This document shows, piece by piece, positions 34,645 through 43,062 of a DNA stretch of 64,000 nucleotides. Where the stretch lies: contig NZ_JAEPWN010000006.1 of the NCBI RefSeq assembly GCF_016654005.1, positions 62,001-126,000 of the forward strand, written 5' to 3'. The notes beneath the pieces are model-generated. The model did not search any database and had not been told where the DNA came from. It worked only from the letters and a program-made list of their open reading frames with translations. Both the position numbers and the translations under genes were made by a program. The DNA is from Brevundimonas nasdae. GTDB taxonomy: Bacteria > Pseudomonadota > Alphaproteobacteria > Caulobacterales > Caulobacteraceae. Within the stretch, counting starts at the first letter, position 1. The number at the start of each line of letters is the position of its first letter.

Positions 34645-35460
34645 TCAGGCCGCGCGGCGAAGGGACGAGGGCGCCTTCACATACAGGCCCTTGCGCCCGT
34701 TGACGGGTCTGAAAGCGACGGTTTCGCCCTCCAGGCGCTCGTCCACGCCCAGGAACAGGCAGCCGTCGTCGACCAGCCGCCGCTCCAGCCCGTCCAGCAC
34801 GCGGGCGCGACGTTGCGGCTCCATGTCCGTGATGACATTGCGGCAGAAGATGACGTCGAAACGCACATCGTCGGTGGGTTCGTCCAGCAGGTTGGAGCGT
34901 CCGAACCGCACCTTTTCAGCCAGTTCGTCGCGCACCCGCCATTGATCCTCGGCCGGTTCGAACCAGCGCAGCATGGCGTGGGCGGTCAGGCCGCGCTGGA
35001 CCTCGAAGCCTGAGTAGATGCGCGAACGCGCTTTTTCGATCGCGCGCTGGGCCAGGTCGGTGCCGATCACCTCGACATGCGCGCCCGCCGCCTTGCCCGC
35101 CATGGCGATGGACCAGGCTTCCTGTCCGGTTGAACAGCCGGCCGACCAGATGCGGACGCGGCCGTCAGCACGCGCCTGGGCCAGGGCGGGAAGCAGTTCC
35201 TTCTCCAGCACATTGAAGGGCGTGCGGTCGCGGCGGAACCAGGTCTCGGGGTTCAGCAGGCATTCGATCACCGCCCAGGCCAGCGACGCCACGGGCTGGG
35301 CCCACAGATTGGCCAGCAGGGCCTCGACATTGGCGTAGCCTTCGCGGCGCGCAATCGGACCCAGCCGGTGTTCGGCCAGATGGATGCGGTCGCGCGCCAG
35401 TCGATAACCGGCGCGCGTGGCGAGCAAAGTCTGCAGCTTGTCGAAGTCGTCTGGCGTCAT
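34645..35460 (-). CDS. cheR: CheR-type protein glutamate methyltransferase
   Basis: CheR methylates glutamates of chemoreceptors using SAM. The 271 residues have the N-terminal helical domain (LATRAGYRLARDRIHLAEHR), the family motif NPETWFRRD, SAM motif WSAGCSTGQEAWSIAM, the acidic GTDLAQRAIEKA and FDVIFCRNV. It overlaps the CheY-like gene by 4 bases (ATGA). The trio CheR-CheY-ChpT on one strand, without cheA or receptors nearby, is a known Caulobacter arrangement and suggests a signalling role linked to the cell cycle rather than a full chemotaxis operon. Confidence 0.9.
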   Translation of the reverse strand: MTPDDFDKLQTLLATRAGYRLARDRIHLAEHRLGPIARREGYANVEALLANLWAQPVASLAWAVIECLLNPETWFRRDRTPFNVLEKELLPALAQARADGRVRIWSAGCSTGQEAWSIAMAGKAAGAHVEVIGTDLAQRAIEKARSRIYSGFEVQRGLTAHAMLRWFEPAEDQWRVRDELAEKVRFGRSNLLDEPTDDVRFDVIFCRNVITDMEPQRRARVLDGLERRLVDDGCLFLGVDERLEGETVAFRPVNGRKGLYVKAPSSLRRAA

Positions 35461-35834
35461 GCGGCGATCGCTCCGACCTCCGACAGTTTGGACTGCAGGA
35501 TGTCGCCGTCGAACGGCTTCATGACATAGTCGTCGGCGCCCGCAGCCAGGGCTTCGGCGATCTTTTCAGGCCGGGTTTCGATGGAACAGAACAGGGCCTT
35601 GGGACGGTCGCCGCCGGGCAGGGCTCGCATCCGGCGCAGGAAGCTGAGCCCGTCCATCACCGGCATGTTCCAGTCAATCAACAGAACGTCGGGCAGGGCG
35701 CTGGTGCAATAGGCCAGGGCTTCGGCGCCGTCGGCGGCTTCATCGACCTCGTAGCCGAGGCCTTCGACGATGCGGCGCGCGACCTTGCGGATGATGCGGC
35801 TGTCATCGACGATGAGACACGTGCTGACGGACAA
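35457..35834 (-). CDS. Single-domain response regulator (CheY-like)
   Basis: This 125-residue receiver domain has the acidic pair D10-D11 in CLIVDDSR, the phospho-accepting D54 in LLIDWNMPVMDG, Thr/Ser replaced by SIETRP in the switch position, and K106 in DYVMKPFDG. There is no output domain. It is translationally coupled to cheR and follows chpT by about 90 bases, so it may receive phosphate from the ChpT relay or from an unlinked CheA. ATG follows GGAGTCC. Confidence 0.92.
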   Translation of the reverse strand: MSVSTCLIVDDSRIIRKVARRIVEGLGYEVDEAADGAEALAYCTSALPDVLLIDWNMPVMDGLSFLRRMRALPGGDRPKALFCSIETRPEKIAEALAAGADDYVMKPFDGDILQSKLSEVGAIAA

Positions 35835-35922
35835 GACAGGACTCCTGGCGGGCGTTCGTCTTTACCCGATTTCCTCGCACCAACTATGGCTGACGCCAGT
35901 TAATGAGTCGTTGGTATGTCGG

Positions 35923-36588
35923 TCAAACCGGCATAACCGCCGCCAGCACGACCCGGCCGTCCTCGACCGTCGTGGTCAGGCGACCGTCCGCCTCCGTTAC
36001 GGTCAGCCACAGCCAGTAAGGCTGGATCCACTGCCCCGCCAGACCTTCGGTCAGACGCAGGCCGTTCAGGCCGGTCAGGGCTTCGGGTTTCAATCGCGCG
36101 CGGGCGCCATCGGCCTGTCCGCTCAGGTGCAGGGCGCCGTTCTCGACACGGGTTTCGATAACCGCGTTTCCGCCCATCGGCAGGGCGCCGACCGTCAGAT
36201 AGGCCAGATTGATCAGGGCGCGGGCCTGGGGCTTTGTGAACTCGCCCTCCGCCACGCGCCAATCCAGGGTCGCCCGTCCGCCCTCGGTCACGCCGACGAC
36301 AAGCGCCTGCAGTTCGCGGGCGGTGAACCGTTCGCTGGTGGTGGCGGCGCCGAAGGCCACGCGGGCGAAATGAACCAGGGCCACCATCTTGCGTGCGCTC
36401 TGGGCGATCAGGGCCAGGGCGTCGTCGCGCATGTCCTGCGCCGACGGATCGTCCAGCAGGTCCAGGCCCGAGACGATGGCGCCCGACGGGCTGATGAAGT
36501 CGTGGCACAGTTTGGCGGCGATGTAGGTCGCCAGTTCCGTCCCGTCCACGGGCAGATCGAGCGGGGCTTCGGCGTCGGTGTCGGTCAT
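35923..36588 (-). CDS. chpT: Histidine phosphotransferase ChpT
   Basis: ChpT passes phosphate from the hybrid kinase CckA to the cell-cycle regulators CtrA and CpdR in Caulobacterales. The 221-residue protein carries the phospho-accepting H29 in AAKLCHDFISPSGAIVSGLD, followed by LLDDPSAQDMRDDALALI and a degenerate Bergerat-like ATPase fold that does not bind ATP in known ChpT. The C-terminal part (LRLTEGLAGQWIQPYWLWLT) matches the family. ATG 36588 is chosen by similarity of the N-terminus; an in-frame ATG at 36627 would add 13 residues. It leads the chpT-cheY-cheR block and is divergent from cysQ. Confidence 0.9.
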   Translation of the reverse strand: MTDTDAEAPLDLPVDGTELATYIAAKLCHDFISPSGAIVSGLDLLDDPSAQDMRDDALALIAQSARKMVALVHFARVAFGAATTSERFTARELQALVVGVTEGGRATLDWRVAEGEFTKPQARALINLAYLTVGALPMGGNAVIETRVENGALHLSGQADGARARLKPEALTGLNGLRLTEGLAGQWIQPYWLWLTVTEADGRLTTTVEDGRVVLAAVMPV

Positions 36589-36682
36589 GGCGTCTGCAGC
36601 ACTCGGGTCAGGATTCGTCTGGCGCATCAGGCTGACGTGATTTGCCGGTTCATGGAACCTTCGGGATGGTCTATCCAAAGAC

Positions 36683-37513
36683 GTGATGACGACCTCCTCG
36701 CTCCCGATCCTCGACCGTGATCTGCAGTCCGGCGACCTGACCCTGAAACTGGCCGAGATCGCCGAAGAGGCGGCGCGCCTCATCCTGCCCTTCTGGCGCA
36801 GCGGCACGGCGGTCGAGACCAAGTCGGACGACAGCCCGGTGACCCAGGCGGATCGTGCGGCCGAGGCCCTGATCCTGGAACGGCTGGCCGCCCTCTATCC
36901 CGGCGTGCAGACGGTGGCGGAAGAGGCGGTGGCGGCGGACGGCGCGCCGACCCAGACCGACGACTGGTTCTGGCTGATTGACCCGCTGGACGGCACGCGC
37001 GGCTTTGTGCGCGGCGGCGAGGCCTTCACCGTCAACATCGCCCTGATCCACGAGGGATATCCTGTCGCGGGCGTCGTCACCGCCCCCGCCAGCGAAACGA
37101 CCTGGCGCAGCGACCGGCCCGGCGGCGGCGCCCTGCGTCGTCAGTACGGCGCGGTGCATGAGGGCGAGGCCCATGCCGGTGCGGAATGGCGGCCCATCGC
37201 GGTGCGCGACCGGCCCCAGGAAGGCGTGGCCCTGCTCAGTCACAGCATCACCGATGAAGAGGCGACGCGCCTGGCCGCCCGCCACGGGTGCACCCATTGG
37301 CAGGGCACGGACTCGTCGCTGAAATTCTGCCTGATCGCCGAGGGGCGTTTCGACGCCTATCCGCGCACCGGCCCGACTTCGGAATGGGACACGGCGGCAG
37401 GGCAGGCGGTGCTGGAGGCGGCGGGCGGACGGGTTCTGGCCGAAGACGGTCAGAGATTCCGCTATGGCAAGCCGCGTTTTCTGAACGGTCCCTTCGTCGC
37501 CATCGGCGGCTGA
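36683..37513 (+). CDS. cysQ: 3'(2'),5'-bisphosphate nucleotidase
   Basis: CysQ removes the 3'-phosphate from PAP or PAPS, recycling the by-product of sulphate assimilation. The 276-residue inositol-monophosphatase fold shows metal ligands in TVAEEAVAADG, the signature WLIDPLDGTRGFVRGGEAF, and the second signature GPTSEWDTAAGQAVLEAAGG. The EWDTAAG form points to CysQ more than to histidinol phosphatase or SuhB. GTG 36683 or ATG 36686 is the start. The stop is directly adjacent to the convergent hypothetical gene. Confidence 0.87.
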   Translation: MMTTSSLPILDRDLQSGDLTLKLAEIAEEAARLILPFWRSGTAVETKSDDSPVTQADRAAEALILERLAALYPGVQTVAEEAVAADGAPTQTDDWFWLIDPLDGTRGFVRGGEAFTVNIALIHEGYPVAGVVTAPASETTWRSDRPGGGALRRQYGAVHEGEAHAGAEWRPIAVRDRPQEGVALLSHSITDEEATRLAARHGCTHWQGTDSSLKFCLIAEGRFDAYPRTGPTSEWDTAAGQAVLEAAGGRVLAEDGQRFRYGKPRFLNGPFVAIGG

Positions 37514-38737
37514 TCAGGCGACGAAACGCGGCTTCAGACTCTCGGCTCGCTGGGCCAGGACGGGCACGCCCATTTCCTGAGCCGTAACGGCGGCTTCGGA
37601 CAGGATCAGTCCCAGCCCGCTCGGCTGCGCATCGCCCAGACGGCGTCGCGCCAGGCCGATGGCGGCCATGCCGATCTGGTCGGCGGCCCAGTCCAGCGGC
37701 TGGGCGTGGGCCAGGCGGGCGCGCAGCCGCTGCTCCAGAAGCTCCAGGGCGGGCAGATTGCGCACCGCCTCGGCCAGGGCGACTTCCCGTGCGATGCGGC
37801 GTTCCCGCGCGAGGGCGCCGATCACCAGCCCCTGCCCCTGGGTCAGAGCCTCAGCCTGGGACAGGATCATCAGCGGCAAGGCCTCCTCGCCCGCGCGCAC
37901 CACCTGAATGGCCGCCCAGTCCAGCGGGCTGTGGTCCGGCGTGAACTGATCCGCTGCCGCGTCGAACATCGTGCGGCCCTGGGCGTGGGCCTCGGCGTGG
38001 CCAGCAACGGCGGCCAGGGCCGACAGACCGGCGCCGCACAGGGCCAGGGCGCGCGCGCGGGTCAGGGGGCGGTGGTCCGGCGAGGCCGCCTCGACAAGGG
38101 CGCCCAGATCACGTCCGGCCTGATCCAGCAGGCGCGCGTCGCGCTGAACGACCCCCGCATCCAGGGCCAGCACGGCCCGGTCCATGCGCAATTCGACATC
38201 ATCGCCGCCTGCGCCATGCAGGGCGGCGTCCATCAAGGCGGAGGCATCCATCAGGTCGGTCACAAGACCGCTGAGACGCGCCTGGCGCGCCTTGATCCGG
38301 GCGTGGACGACGGCCAGGTCGGAGGCGATGCGATGGCGGCGCGGGCGTCCCGCGCGGGTCAGGGCGGCCATGGCCTGCTGCAGGCGGTCCGGCTCGCCGC
38401 ACAGGTCAAATCTCAGGATCAGGGCCAGAGCTGCATCAAGGGCGGCCAGGGCGGTCTGGTCTTCGCCCACGGCGGTGCGGGTCAGGCTGTCTGCGGCTCG
38501 GTCGGCGCGGTCCAGGCTGTCGAGGGCGCCGGAACGGCGGGCGTGGTCGCGCCACAGGGCGGCGGCGCGATGTTCGGTCTCGAACGGCTGAGGGCAGGAG
38601 ACGCGGCCCGCATCAATGGACTCACGCCGGGCCTCGACCTGCAGCAGATCGACGCTGATCAGTTCGACCCAGCCCAGGTCCTCGCTTTCACGCGCCTGCG
38701 CGAACAGCTTTCTCAGGTCCCGGCCGAATTCGAACAT
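37514..38737 (-). CDS. Hypothetical helical-repeat protein
   Basis: The 407 residues are nearly all alpha-helical and Ala-rich. Repeating units of about 36-50 residues (DQTALAALDAALALILRFDL, HARIKARQARLSGLVTDLMD, LTRARALALCGAGLSALAAV) look TPR-like without matching the consensus well. No signal or membrane helix is apparent. This is probably a Caulobacterales-specific scaffold protein; I do not recognise a function. It converges on cysQ with no gap, and its own upstream region is about 125 bases from the next gene on the same strand. Confidence 0.75.
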   Translation of the reverse strand: MFEFGRDLRKLFAQARESEDLGWVELISVDLLQVEARRESIDAGRVSCPQPFETEHRAAALWRDHARRSGALDSLDRADRAADSLTRTAVGEDQTALAALDAALALILRFDLCGEPDRLQQAMAALTRAGRPRRHRIASDLAVVHARIKARQARLSGLVTDLMDASALMDAALHGAGGDDVELRMDRAVLALDAGVVQRDARLLDQAGRDLGALVEAASPDHRPLTRARALALCGAGLSALAAVAGHAEAHAQGRTMFDAAADQFTPDHSPLDWAAIQVVRAGEEALPLMILSQAEALTQGQGLVIGALARERRIAREVALAEAVRNLPALELLEQRLRARLAHAQPLDWAADQIGMAAIGLARRRLGDAQPSGLGLILSEAAVTAQEMGVPVLAQRAESLKPRFVA

Positions 38738-38862
38738 GCGCTGGATGCCTCTGAAATCCCGCTTCGGGACGCAGAAGACGTCCCGACTGGATGACTAGCA
38801 AACGCAGCGCCGCACGGCGGGTTCGGCTCAGCTTGTTGTGGAACGTTTCGGATCGAACGTCG

Positions 38863-39201
38863 TTAGTCCAGATTCGGCGTGCGATGCAGGCAGCGTTGCA
38901 GGGCCGCCCGCGCGGCCGGGGCGTCGGCGTTCAGCTGGCGCACCGCCTCGATACGGGCGCGGGTCTGGTCGGCGTCGGCCGTGCGGCCCGGCTTGCCCGC
39001 CGCCGTCGCCGCCTGGATGGCGGTCAGCGACCAATAGAGCGCCGCATCATACAGTTTGCCGCCTTCATCGCTTTCGCCGCCTTCCAGCTCCGACGCGGCC
39101 TGTGTCAGTCCGGCGCAACGCACGGCTTCCTCGTAGGGGACGAGGTTGGCCGGGGTCTGCTGCATCAGCATCAGGCTGGCGAAGGCCAGGGTGGCGAACA
39201 T
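38863..39201 (-). CDS. Small exported helical protein
   Basis: The 112 residues begin with a short hydrophobic signal (MFATLAFASLMLMQQ). A helical body follows: YEEAVRCAGLTQAASELEGG, AALYWSLTAIQAATAAGKPG and ALQRCLHRTP. Two Cys, one near each end, could form a periplasmic disulphide. ATG 39201 is selected because the longer frame upstream overlaps prfC in another phase and is GC-bias shadow. The gene lies 77 bases after the prfC stop. Function unknown. Confidence 0.65.
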   Translation of the reverse strand: MFATLAFASLMLMQQTPANLVPYEEAVRCAGLTQAASELEGGESDEGGKLYDAALYWSLTAIQAATAAGKPGRTADADQTRARIEAVRQLNADAPAARAALQRCLHRTPNLD

Positions 39202-39278
39202 CAAAGGGCTCCGCGACGCATGGGCGTCGTCAGCATCTGACCACGTCGATGTGGCGCTGAAAAGACGCAAGCGCGGCC

Positions 39279-40910
39279 TTAACCGCGTTCCTTGGTCTTG
39301 GTGAAGGCGATCTTGGGGAAACGCTCGCTGACATAGCCGGTCTCCCAGCTGGACTTGGCCAGGAAGACGGGGGCCTGGTCGATGTCGCGCGCCATCTGCG
39401 GGCGGTATTTGCCCGAGAAGTCCTCGACGTCCGTGTCTGCGCCGCCCACCCAGCGGGCCTCGGCGTAGGGGCTGGGTTCGAAAATGACGTCCAGACCGTA
39501 TTCCTCGCCCAGACGGTCGGCCATGACCTCGAACTGCAGCTGGCCGACGGCGCCGACGATGAAGTCCGCGCCGATCTCGGGACGGAACAACTGGGTCACG
39601 CCTTCTTCGGCCAGACCTTCCAGCGCCTTCTTCAGGTGCTTGGCCTTCAGCGGATCCTTGACGCGCACGCGCTGCAGGATTTCCGGCGCAAAGTTCGGCA
39701 GGCCCGCAAAACGCACCACGCCGCTTTCCGACAGGCTGTCGCCGACGCGCAGCACCCCGTGGTTCGGAATGCCGATCACATCGCCCGCAAAGGCGTCGTC
39801 GGCCAGTTCGCGGTCGGAGGCGAAGAACATGATGGGCGCATTGACCGACAGGGACTTGCCGGTGTTCTGCACCTTCAGCTTCATGCCGCGCTTGAAGGCG
39901 CCTGAGGCCATGCGGAACATGGCGATCCGGTCGCGGTGGTTCGGGTCCATATTGGCCTGAACCTTGAAGACGAAGCCGGTCACTTCGTTCGATCCCGGCT
40001 CGACAGTGGTGTCGACAGGGGCGGGTGCGTTGCGGGTTTCGGGCGGCGATTCCTTTTTGGCCTTCATGACCTTGGGTGCCGGGGCCCAGTCGCCGATGGC
40101 CTTCAGCAGTTCGTCGATGCCGAAGTGGCGCAGGGCCGAGCCCCATAGGACCGGCGTCAGGTGGCCCTCAAGGAAGGACTGGCGGTCAAACGCCGGATAG
40201 CCGCCCTCGACCAGTTCGACAGCCTCAGCCAGGGCGTCCTGTTCGCCCGCTTCGAAATACTGGGCCGCCTGATCCAGCGGCAGGGCGTCGGGGTGGCCGG
40301 GATCTTCGGCGGCGCCGGCGATCTTGCGGGTATAGGGCTGGAACCGGCCGGTCCCGACCTCGACCATGCCGCGCAGGCGGTTGCCGCTCTCGGCGGGCCA
40401 CCAGATCGGGGCGGGATCAAGCTGCAGACGACTGGCGATGTCGTCCAGCAGGGCCATCGGGTCCTGGGCCTCGCGGTCCAGCTTGTTGATGAAGGTGATG
40501 ATCGGAATGTCGCGCAGGCGGCAGACCTCGAACAGTTTCAGCGTCTGCGGCTCGATGCCCTTGGCGGCGTCCAGCACCATGATGGCGCAGTCGGCGGCGG
40601 TCAGGGTGCGATAGGTGTCTTCTGAGAAGTCCTCGTGCCCGGGCGTATCGAGCAGGTTGAACATCTTGCCGTCGTGCTCGAACGTCATGACCGAGGCGCT
40701 GACGGAGATGCCCCGTTCCTTTTCGATCTTCATCCAGTCGGAGCGCGTGCGGCGGTTCTCGCCCCGCGCCCGCACGGCGCCCGCCGCACGGATGGCGCCG
40801 CCCGCCAGCAGGATATGCTCGGTCAGGGTGGTCTTGCCGGCGTCCGGGTGGGCGATGATGGCGAAGGTGCGGCGGCGCGCCGCCTCTTCAGGCAGGGTCA
40901 GTGTCGACAT
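39279..40910 (-). CDS. prfC: Peptide chain release factor 3
   Basis: RF3 is the GTPase that ejects RF1/RF2 after peptide release. Of 543 residues, the G1 loop is AHPDAGKTTLTEH, G3 is DTPGHEDFSEDTYR and G4 is FINKLDREAQDP. The domain 2/3 features VFKVQANMDPNHRDRIAMFR and YGLDVIFEPSPYAEARWVGG are family-specific. G3 DTPGHEDFSEDTYRTL separates it from EF-G. A long reverse-phase frame covering its 3' half is not a gene. Confidence 0.96.
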   Translation of the reverse strand: MSTLTLPEEAARRRTFAIIAHPDAGKTTLTEHILLAGGAIRAAGAVRARGENRRTRSDWMKIEKERGISVSASVMTFEHDGKMFNLLDTPGHEDFSEDTYRTLTAADCAIMVLDAAKGIEPQTLKLFEVCRLRDIPIITFINKLDREAQDPMALLDDIASRLQLDPAPIWWPAESGNRLRGMVEVGTGRFQPYTRKIAGAAEDPGHPDALPLDQAAQYFEAGEQDALAEAVELVEGGYPAFDRQSFLEGHLTPVLWGSALRHFGIDELLKAIGDWAPAPKVMKAKKESPPETRNAPAPVDTTVEPGSNEVTGFVFKVQANMDPNHRDRIAMFRMASGAFKRGMKLKVQNTGKSLSVNAPIMFFASDRELADDAFAGDVIGIPNHGVLRVGDSLSESGVVRFAGLPNFAPEILQRVRVKDPLKAKHLKKALEGLAEEGVTQLFRPEIGADFIVGAVGQLQFEVMADRLGEEYGLDVIFEPSPYAEARWVGGADTDVEDFSGKYRPQMARDIDQAPVFLAKSSWETGYVSERFPKIAFTKTKERG

Positions 40911-40983
40911 ATTCGATCCTTGGGCGCGGCGGACCTAGCGCGGCGAGCGCTGAAAGTCGATCCATGGCCGGGAGCCGGGCCTT

Positions 40984-41068
40984 TGGTGCGGGTGGTCGGA
41001 ATCGAACCGACACTCCTTTCGGAACTGGATTTTGAATCCAGCGCGTCTACCAGTTTCACCACACCCGC
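40984..41068 (-). tRNA. tRNA-Leu (anticodon CAA)
   Basis: On the minus strand GCGGGTG pairs with CACCCGC, the anticodon stem CTGGA/TCCAG encloses TTCAAAA (anticodon CAA, codon UUG), and a long variable arm (TTCCGAAAGGAGT) marks a class II tRNA. A T arm with TTCGATT and an encoded ACCA follow. It is 85 bases long and intact. Confidence 0.95.
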
Positions 41069-41141
41069 ACAGGCGTGAGCAGGGCTCGCTCCTACAGGGA
41101 CGCAACGGGGTTTTCAACCACCGCCTGCCGCTCAATGAAAC

Positions 41142-41663
41142 TCAGGCGGCGACTTCGACGTGTTCGTCGGTTCCGCCCGCCAGAACCCGGCGCGCGCGCA
41201 GGTACATCTCAAGCCGTTGCGCCACGATCAGACCGATAGCGAAGATCATGAAGGCGTCGGTGATGACGACGGCGTCCAGATGCCAGGCGGCGGCGTTTTC
41301 CTGCATGACTTCACGCAAGCCGGTGCGCGCAGCCAGCAGGCCGACGATCAGCGCCAGCCCTAGGGGCGAGGCCTGGGCCTTCAACGAACCATCGGGTTCT
41401 TTCTCGATGGTGATGGTCTTGCCGCGCCACCAACCCGCCGCCGCGCCCAGGACCAGGGCGGCGATGAAGGCGACATAGGCCAGGGGGCCGAACTGGGGGT
41501 GCTGGGTCGTCGCCCACAGTCCGGCGCAGATCAAGGGCACGACGATCGCGGGCATGACCCAGAGATACTGCGGCCTCAGCACGCGCTTGCGGCGATTGCG
41601 CAGCAGAACCAGGACCAGCACCACAGGGATGACGGCCAAGGGGATCAGTTGTTGTTGCGTCAT
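41142..41663 (-). CDS. DUF1453/CcdC-like membrane protein
   Basis: This 173-residue protein has about five membrane helices. They start LIPLAVIPVVLVLVLLRNRR and continue with YLWVMPAIVVPLICAGLWA, VAFIAALVLGAAAGWWRG and ITDAFMIFAIGLIVAQRLEM. The phrase WWRGKTITIEKEPDG is typical of the CcdC/DUF1453 group, of unknown biochemical role. It is the last gene of the strand containing hppD and fumarylacetoacetase, 54 bases after the latter, but has no obvious tie to tyrosine breakdown. Confidence 0.75.
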   Translation of the reverse strand: MTQQQLIPLAVIPVVLVLVLLRNRRKRVLRPQYLWVMPAIVVPLICAGLWATTQHPQFGPLAYVAFIAALVLGAAAGWWRGKTITIEKEPDGSLKAQASPLGLALIVGLLAARTGLREVMQENAAAWHLDAVVITDAFMIFAIGLIVAQRLEMYLRARRVLAGGTDEHVEVAA

Positions 41664-41717
41664 GAAGGGTGTCCCGGCCCTGTTGCTGATCGGGCCCGAA
41701 CCGGGACGCTATACCTG

Positions 41718-42734
41718 TCAGGCGTCGCGCGAAAGCGGCTGAACCGTCTGTTCGATGGCGCCGAAGATGGAGTGGCGGCCGTCCAGCATTTCGATCCGCA
41801 CCGTGTCGCCATGCTTGAGGAAGGGCGTCTCGGCCTTGCCCCGCAGGATGGTCTCGACCGTGCGCACCTCGGCGATGCAGCTATAGCCCAGTCCGCCTTC
41901 GGACACAGGCTTGCCGGGGCCGCCGTCCGCGTCCTTGTTCGACACCGTGCCCGAGCCGATGAGGGTTCCGGCGCCCAGAGAACGGGTTTTGGCCAGGTGG
42001 GCGATCAGGGTTCCGAAGTCGAAGGTCATGTCGACCCCGGCGTCGGCCTTGCCGAAGTCCTGACCGTTCAGCTGAACGCTCAGTTCGCCGTGCAGCTTGC
42101 CGTCTTTCCAGCGATCGCCCAGCGCTTCAGGCGTGACGAAGACGGGCGACAGGGCGCTGGCGGGCTTGGACTGGACGAAGCCGAAACCCTTGCCCAGTTC
42201 AGCGGGGATCAGATTGCGAAGCGACACGTCGTTGACCAGACCGACCAGGCGGATGGCGGTCAGGGCCTGTTCTCGCGTCGCGCCCTGGGGCACGTCGCCG
42301 GTCACGACCACGATCTCGGCCTCCAGGTCGCAGCCCCAGCTTTCGTCCGCCAGCGGAATGGCGTCGCGGGGCGACAGGAAACCGTCCGATCCGCCCTGAT
42401 ACATCAGGGGATCGGTCCAGAAGCTTTCGGGCATTTCGGCGCCGCGCGCCTTACGCACCAGTTCGACGTGGTTCACATAGGCCGAACCATCCGCCCACTG
42501 ATAGGCGCGGGGCAGGGGGGCGGCGGCCTCATGCTCACGGAAACGTCCGCGCGGCACGCCCTCATGCTCCAGGCTTTCGGCCAGGGCGCGCAGGCGCGGC
42601 TCGCAGCGGTCCCAGTCGTCCAGCGCCGCCTGCAATGTCGGGGCGATCAGGAAGGCGTCGGTGAACCAGTTCAGGTCCTGCGAGACGACCACGAGGCGGC
42701 CGTCGCGGCCGTGCTTGAGCGAGGCGAGTTTCAT
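41718..42734 (-). CDS. fahA: Fumarylacetoacetate hydrolase family enzyme
   Basis: The 338-residue enzyme probably splits fumarylacetoacetate to fumarate and acetoacetate, the last step of tyrosine catabolism. FAH-fold motifs are present: CDLEAEIVVVTGDVPQGAT with the metal-binding Glu pair, VGLVNDVSLRNLIPAELGKG, FVQSKPASALSPVFVTPE with the Lys, and GAGTLIGSGTVSNKD. It is shorter than the mammalian type and matches bacterial FAH of tyrosine operons. hppD lies 1.6 kb upstream on the same strand, supporting this substrate. Homogentisate dioxygenase is not in the window. Confidence 0.9.
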   Translation of the reverse strand: MKLASLKHGRDGRLVVVSQDLNWFTDAFLIAPTLQAALDDWDRCEPRLRALAESLEHEGVPRGRFREHEAAAPLPRAYQWADGSAYVNHVELVRKARGAEMPESFWTDPLMYQGGSDGFLSPRDAIPLADESWGCDLEAEIVVVTGDVPQGATREQALTAIRLVGLVNDVSLRNLIPAELGKGFGFVQSKPASALSPVFVTPEALGDRWKDGKLHGELSVQLNGQDFGKADAGVDMTFDFGTLIAHLAKTRSLGAGTLIGSGTVSNKDADGGPGKPVSEGGLGYSCIAEVRTVETILRGKAETPFLKHGDTVRIEMLDGRHSIFGAIEQTVQPLSRDA

Positions 42735-42795
42735 GACGTCAGGCCTAACCCGAATTCAGAAGCTTGGAAACTGAGCGGCGGTAACCGTCGCGCGA

Positions 42796-43059
42796 TCAGG
42801 CGGCGGTCAGCAGGGCGCGGGCCTCGGCGCCGGTGCGGGCGGCGCGATCGCGCACCTCGACCTCCACGATGACCCCGCCCTTGGGCTCGACCGCCCAGAT
42901 GTAGCGACGCTCGATCTCGACCGTACGGCCGGACGGGGCGAACCCCTCGTAACTGTCCCCCCAGGGTGTGATCTTCTTCACCTCGAAGAAGGGCATGGCG
43001 CAGGCCGCATCCAGCTCCTCCTGGGCCATCACGGTCAGTTCGTCGTCGGCGGCGGGCAT
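42796..43059 (-). CDS. Small conserved hypothetical protein
   Basis: The 87 residues form a likely alpha/beta domain: FFEVKKITPWGDSYEGFAPS, RTVEIERRYIWAVEPKGGVI and VEVEVRDRAARTGAEAR. No signal peptide or motif is seen. It starts three bases after the asparaginase-like stop and is followed by fumarylacetoacetase, so it is surely in the operon. Family not recognised. Confidence 0.7.
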   Translation of the reverse strand: MPAADDELTVMAQEELDAACAMPFFEVKKITPWGDSYEGFAPSGRTVEIERRYIWAVEPKGGVIVEVEVRDRAARTGAEARALLTAA

Positions 43060-43062
43060 GGC

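Noticed and set aside
38863..40146. Long minus-strand frame of 427 codons over prfC
   Set aside because: It is an Arg/Gly/His-rich shadow of prfC in another phase; only its last 112 codons form a plausible separate gene.
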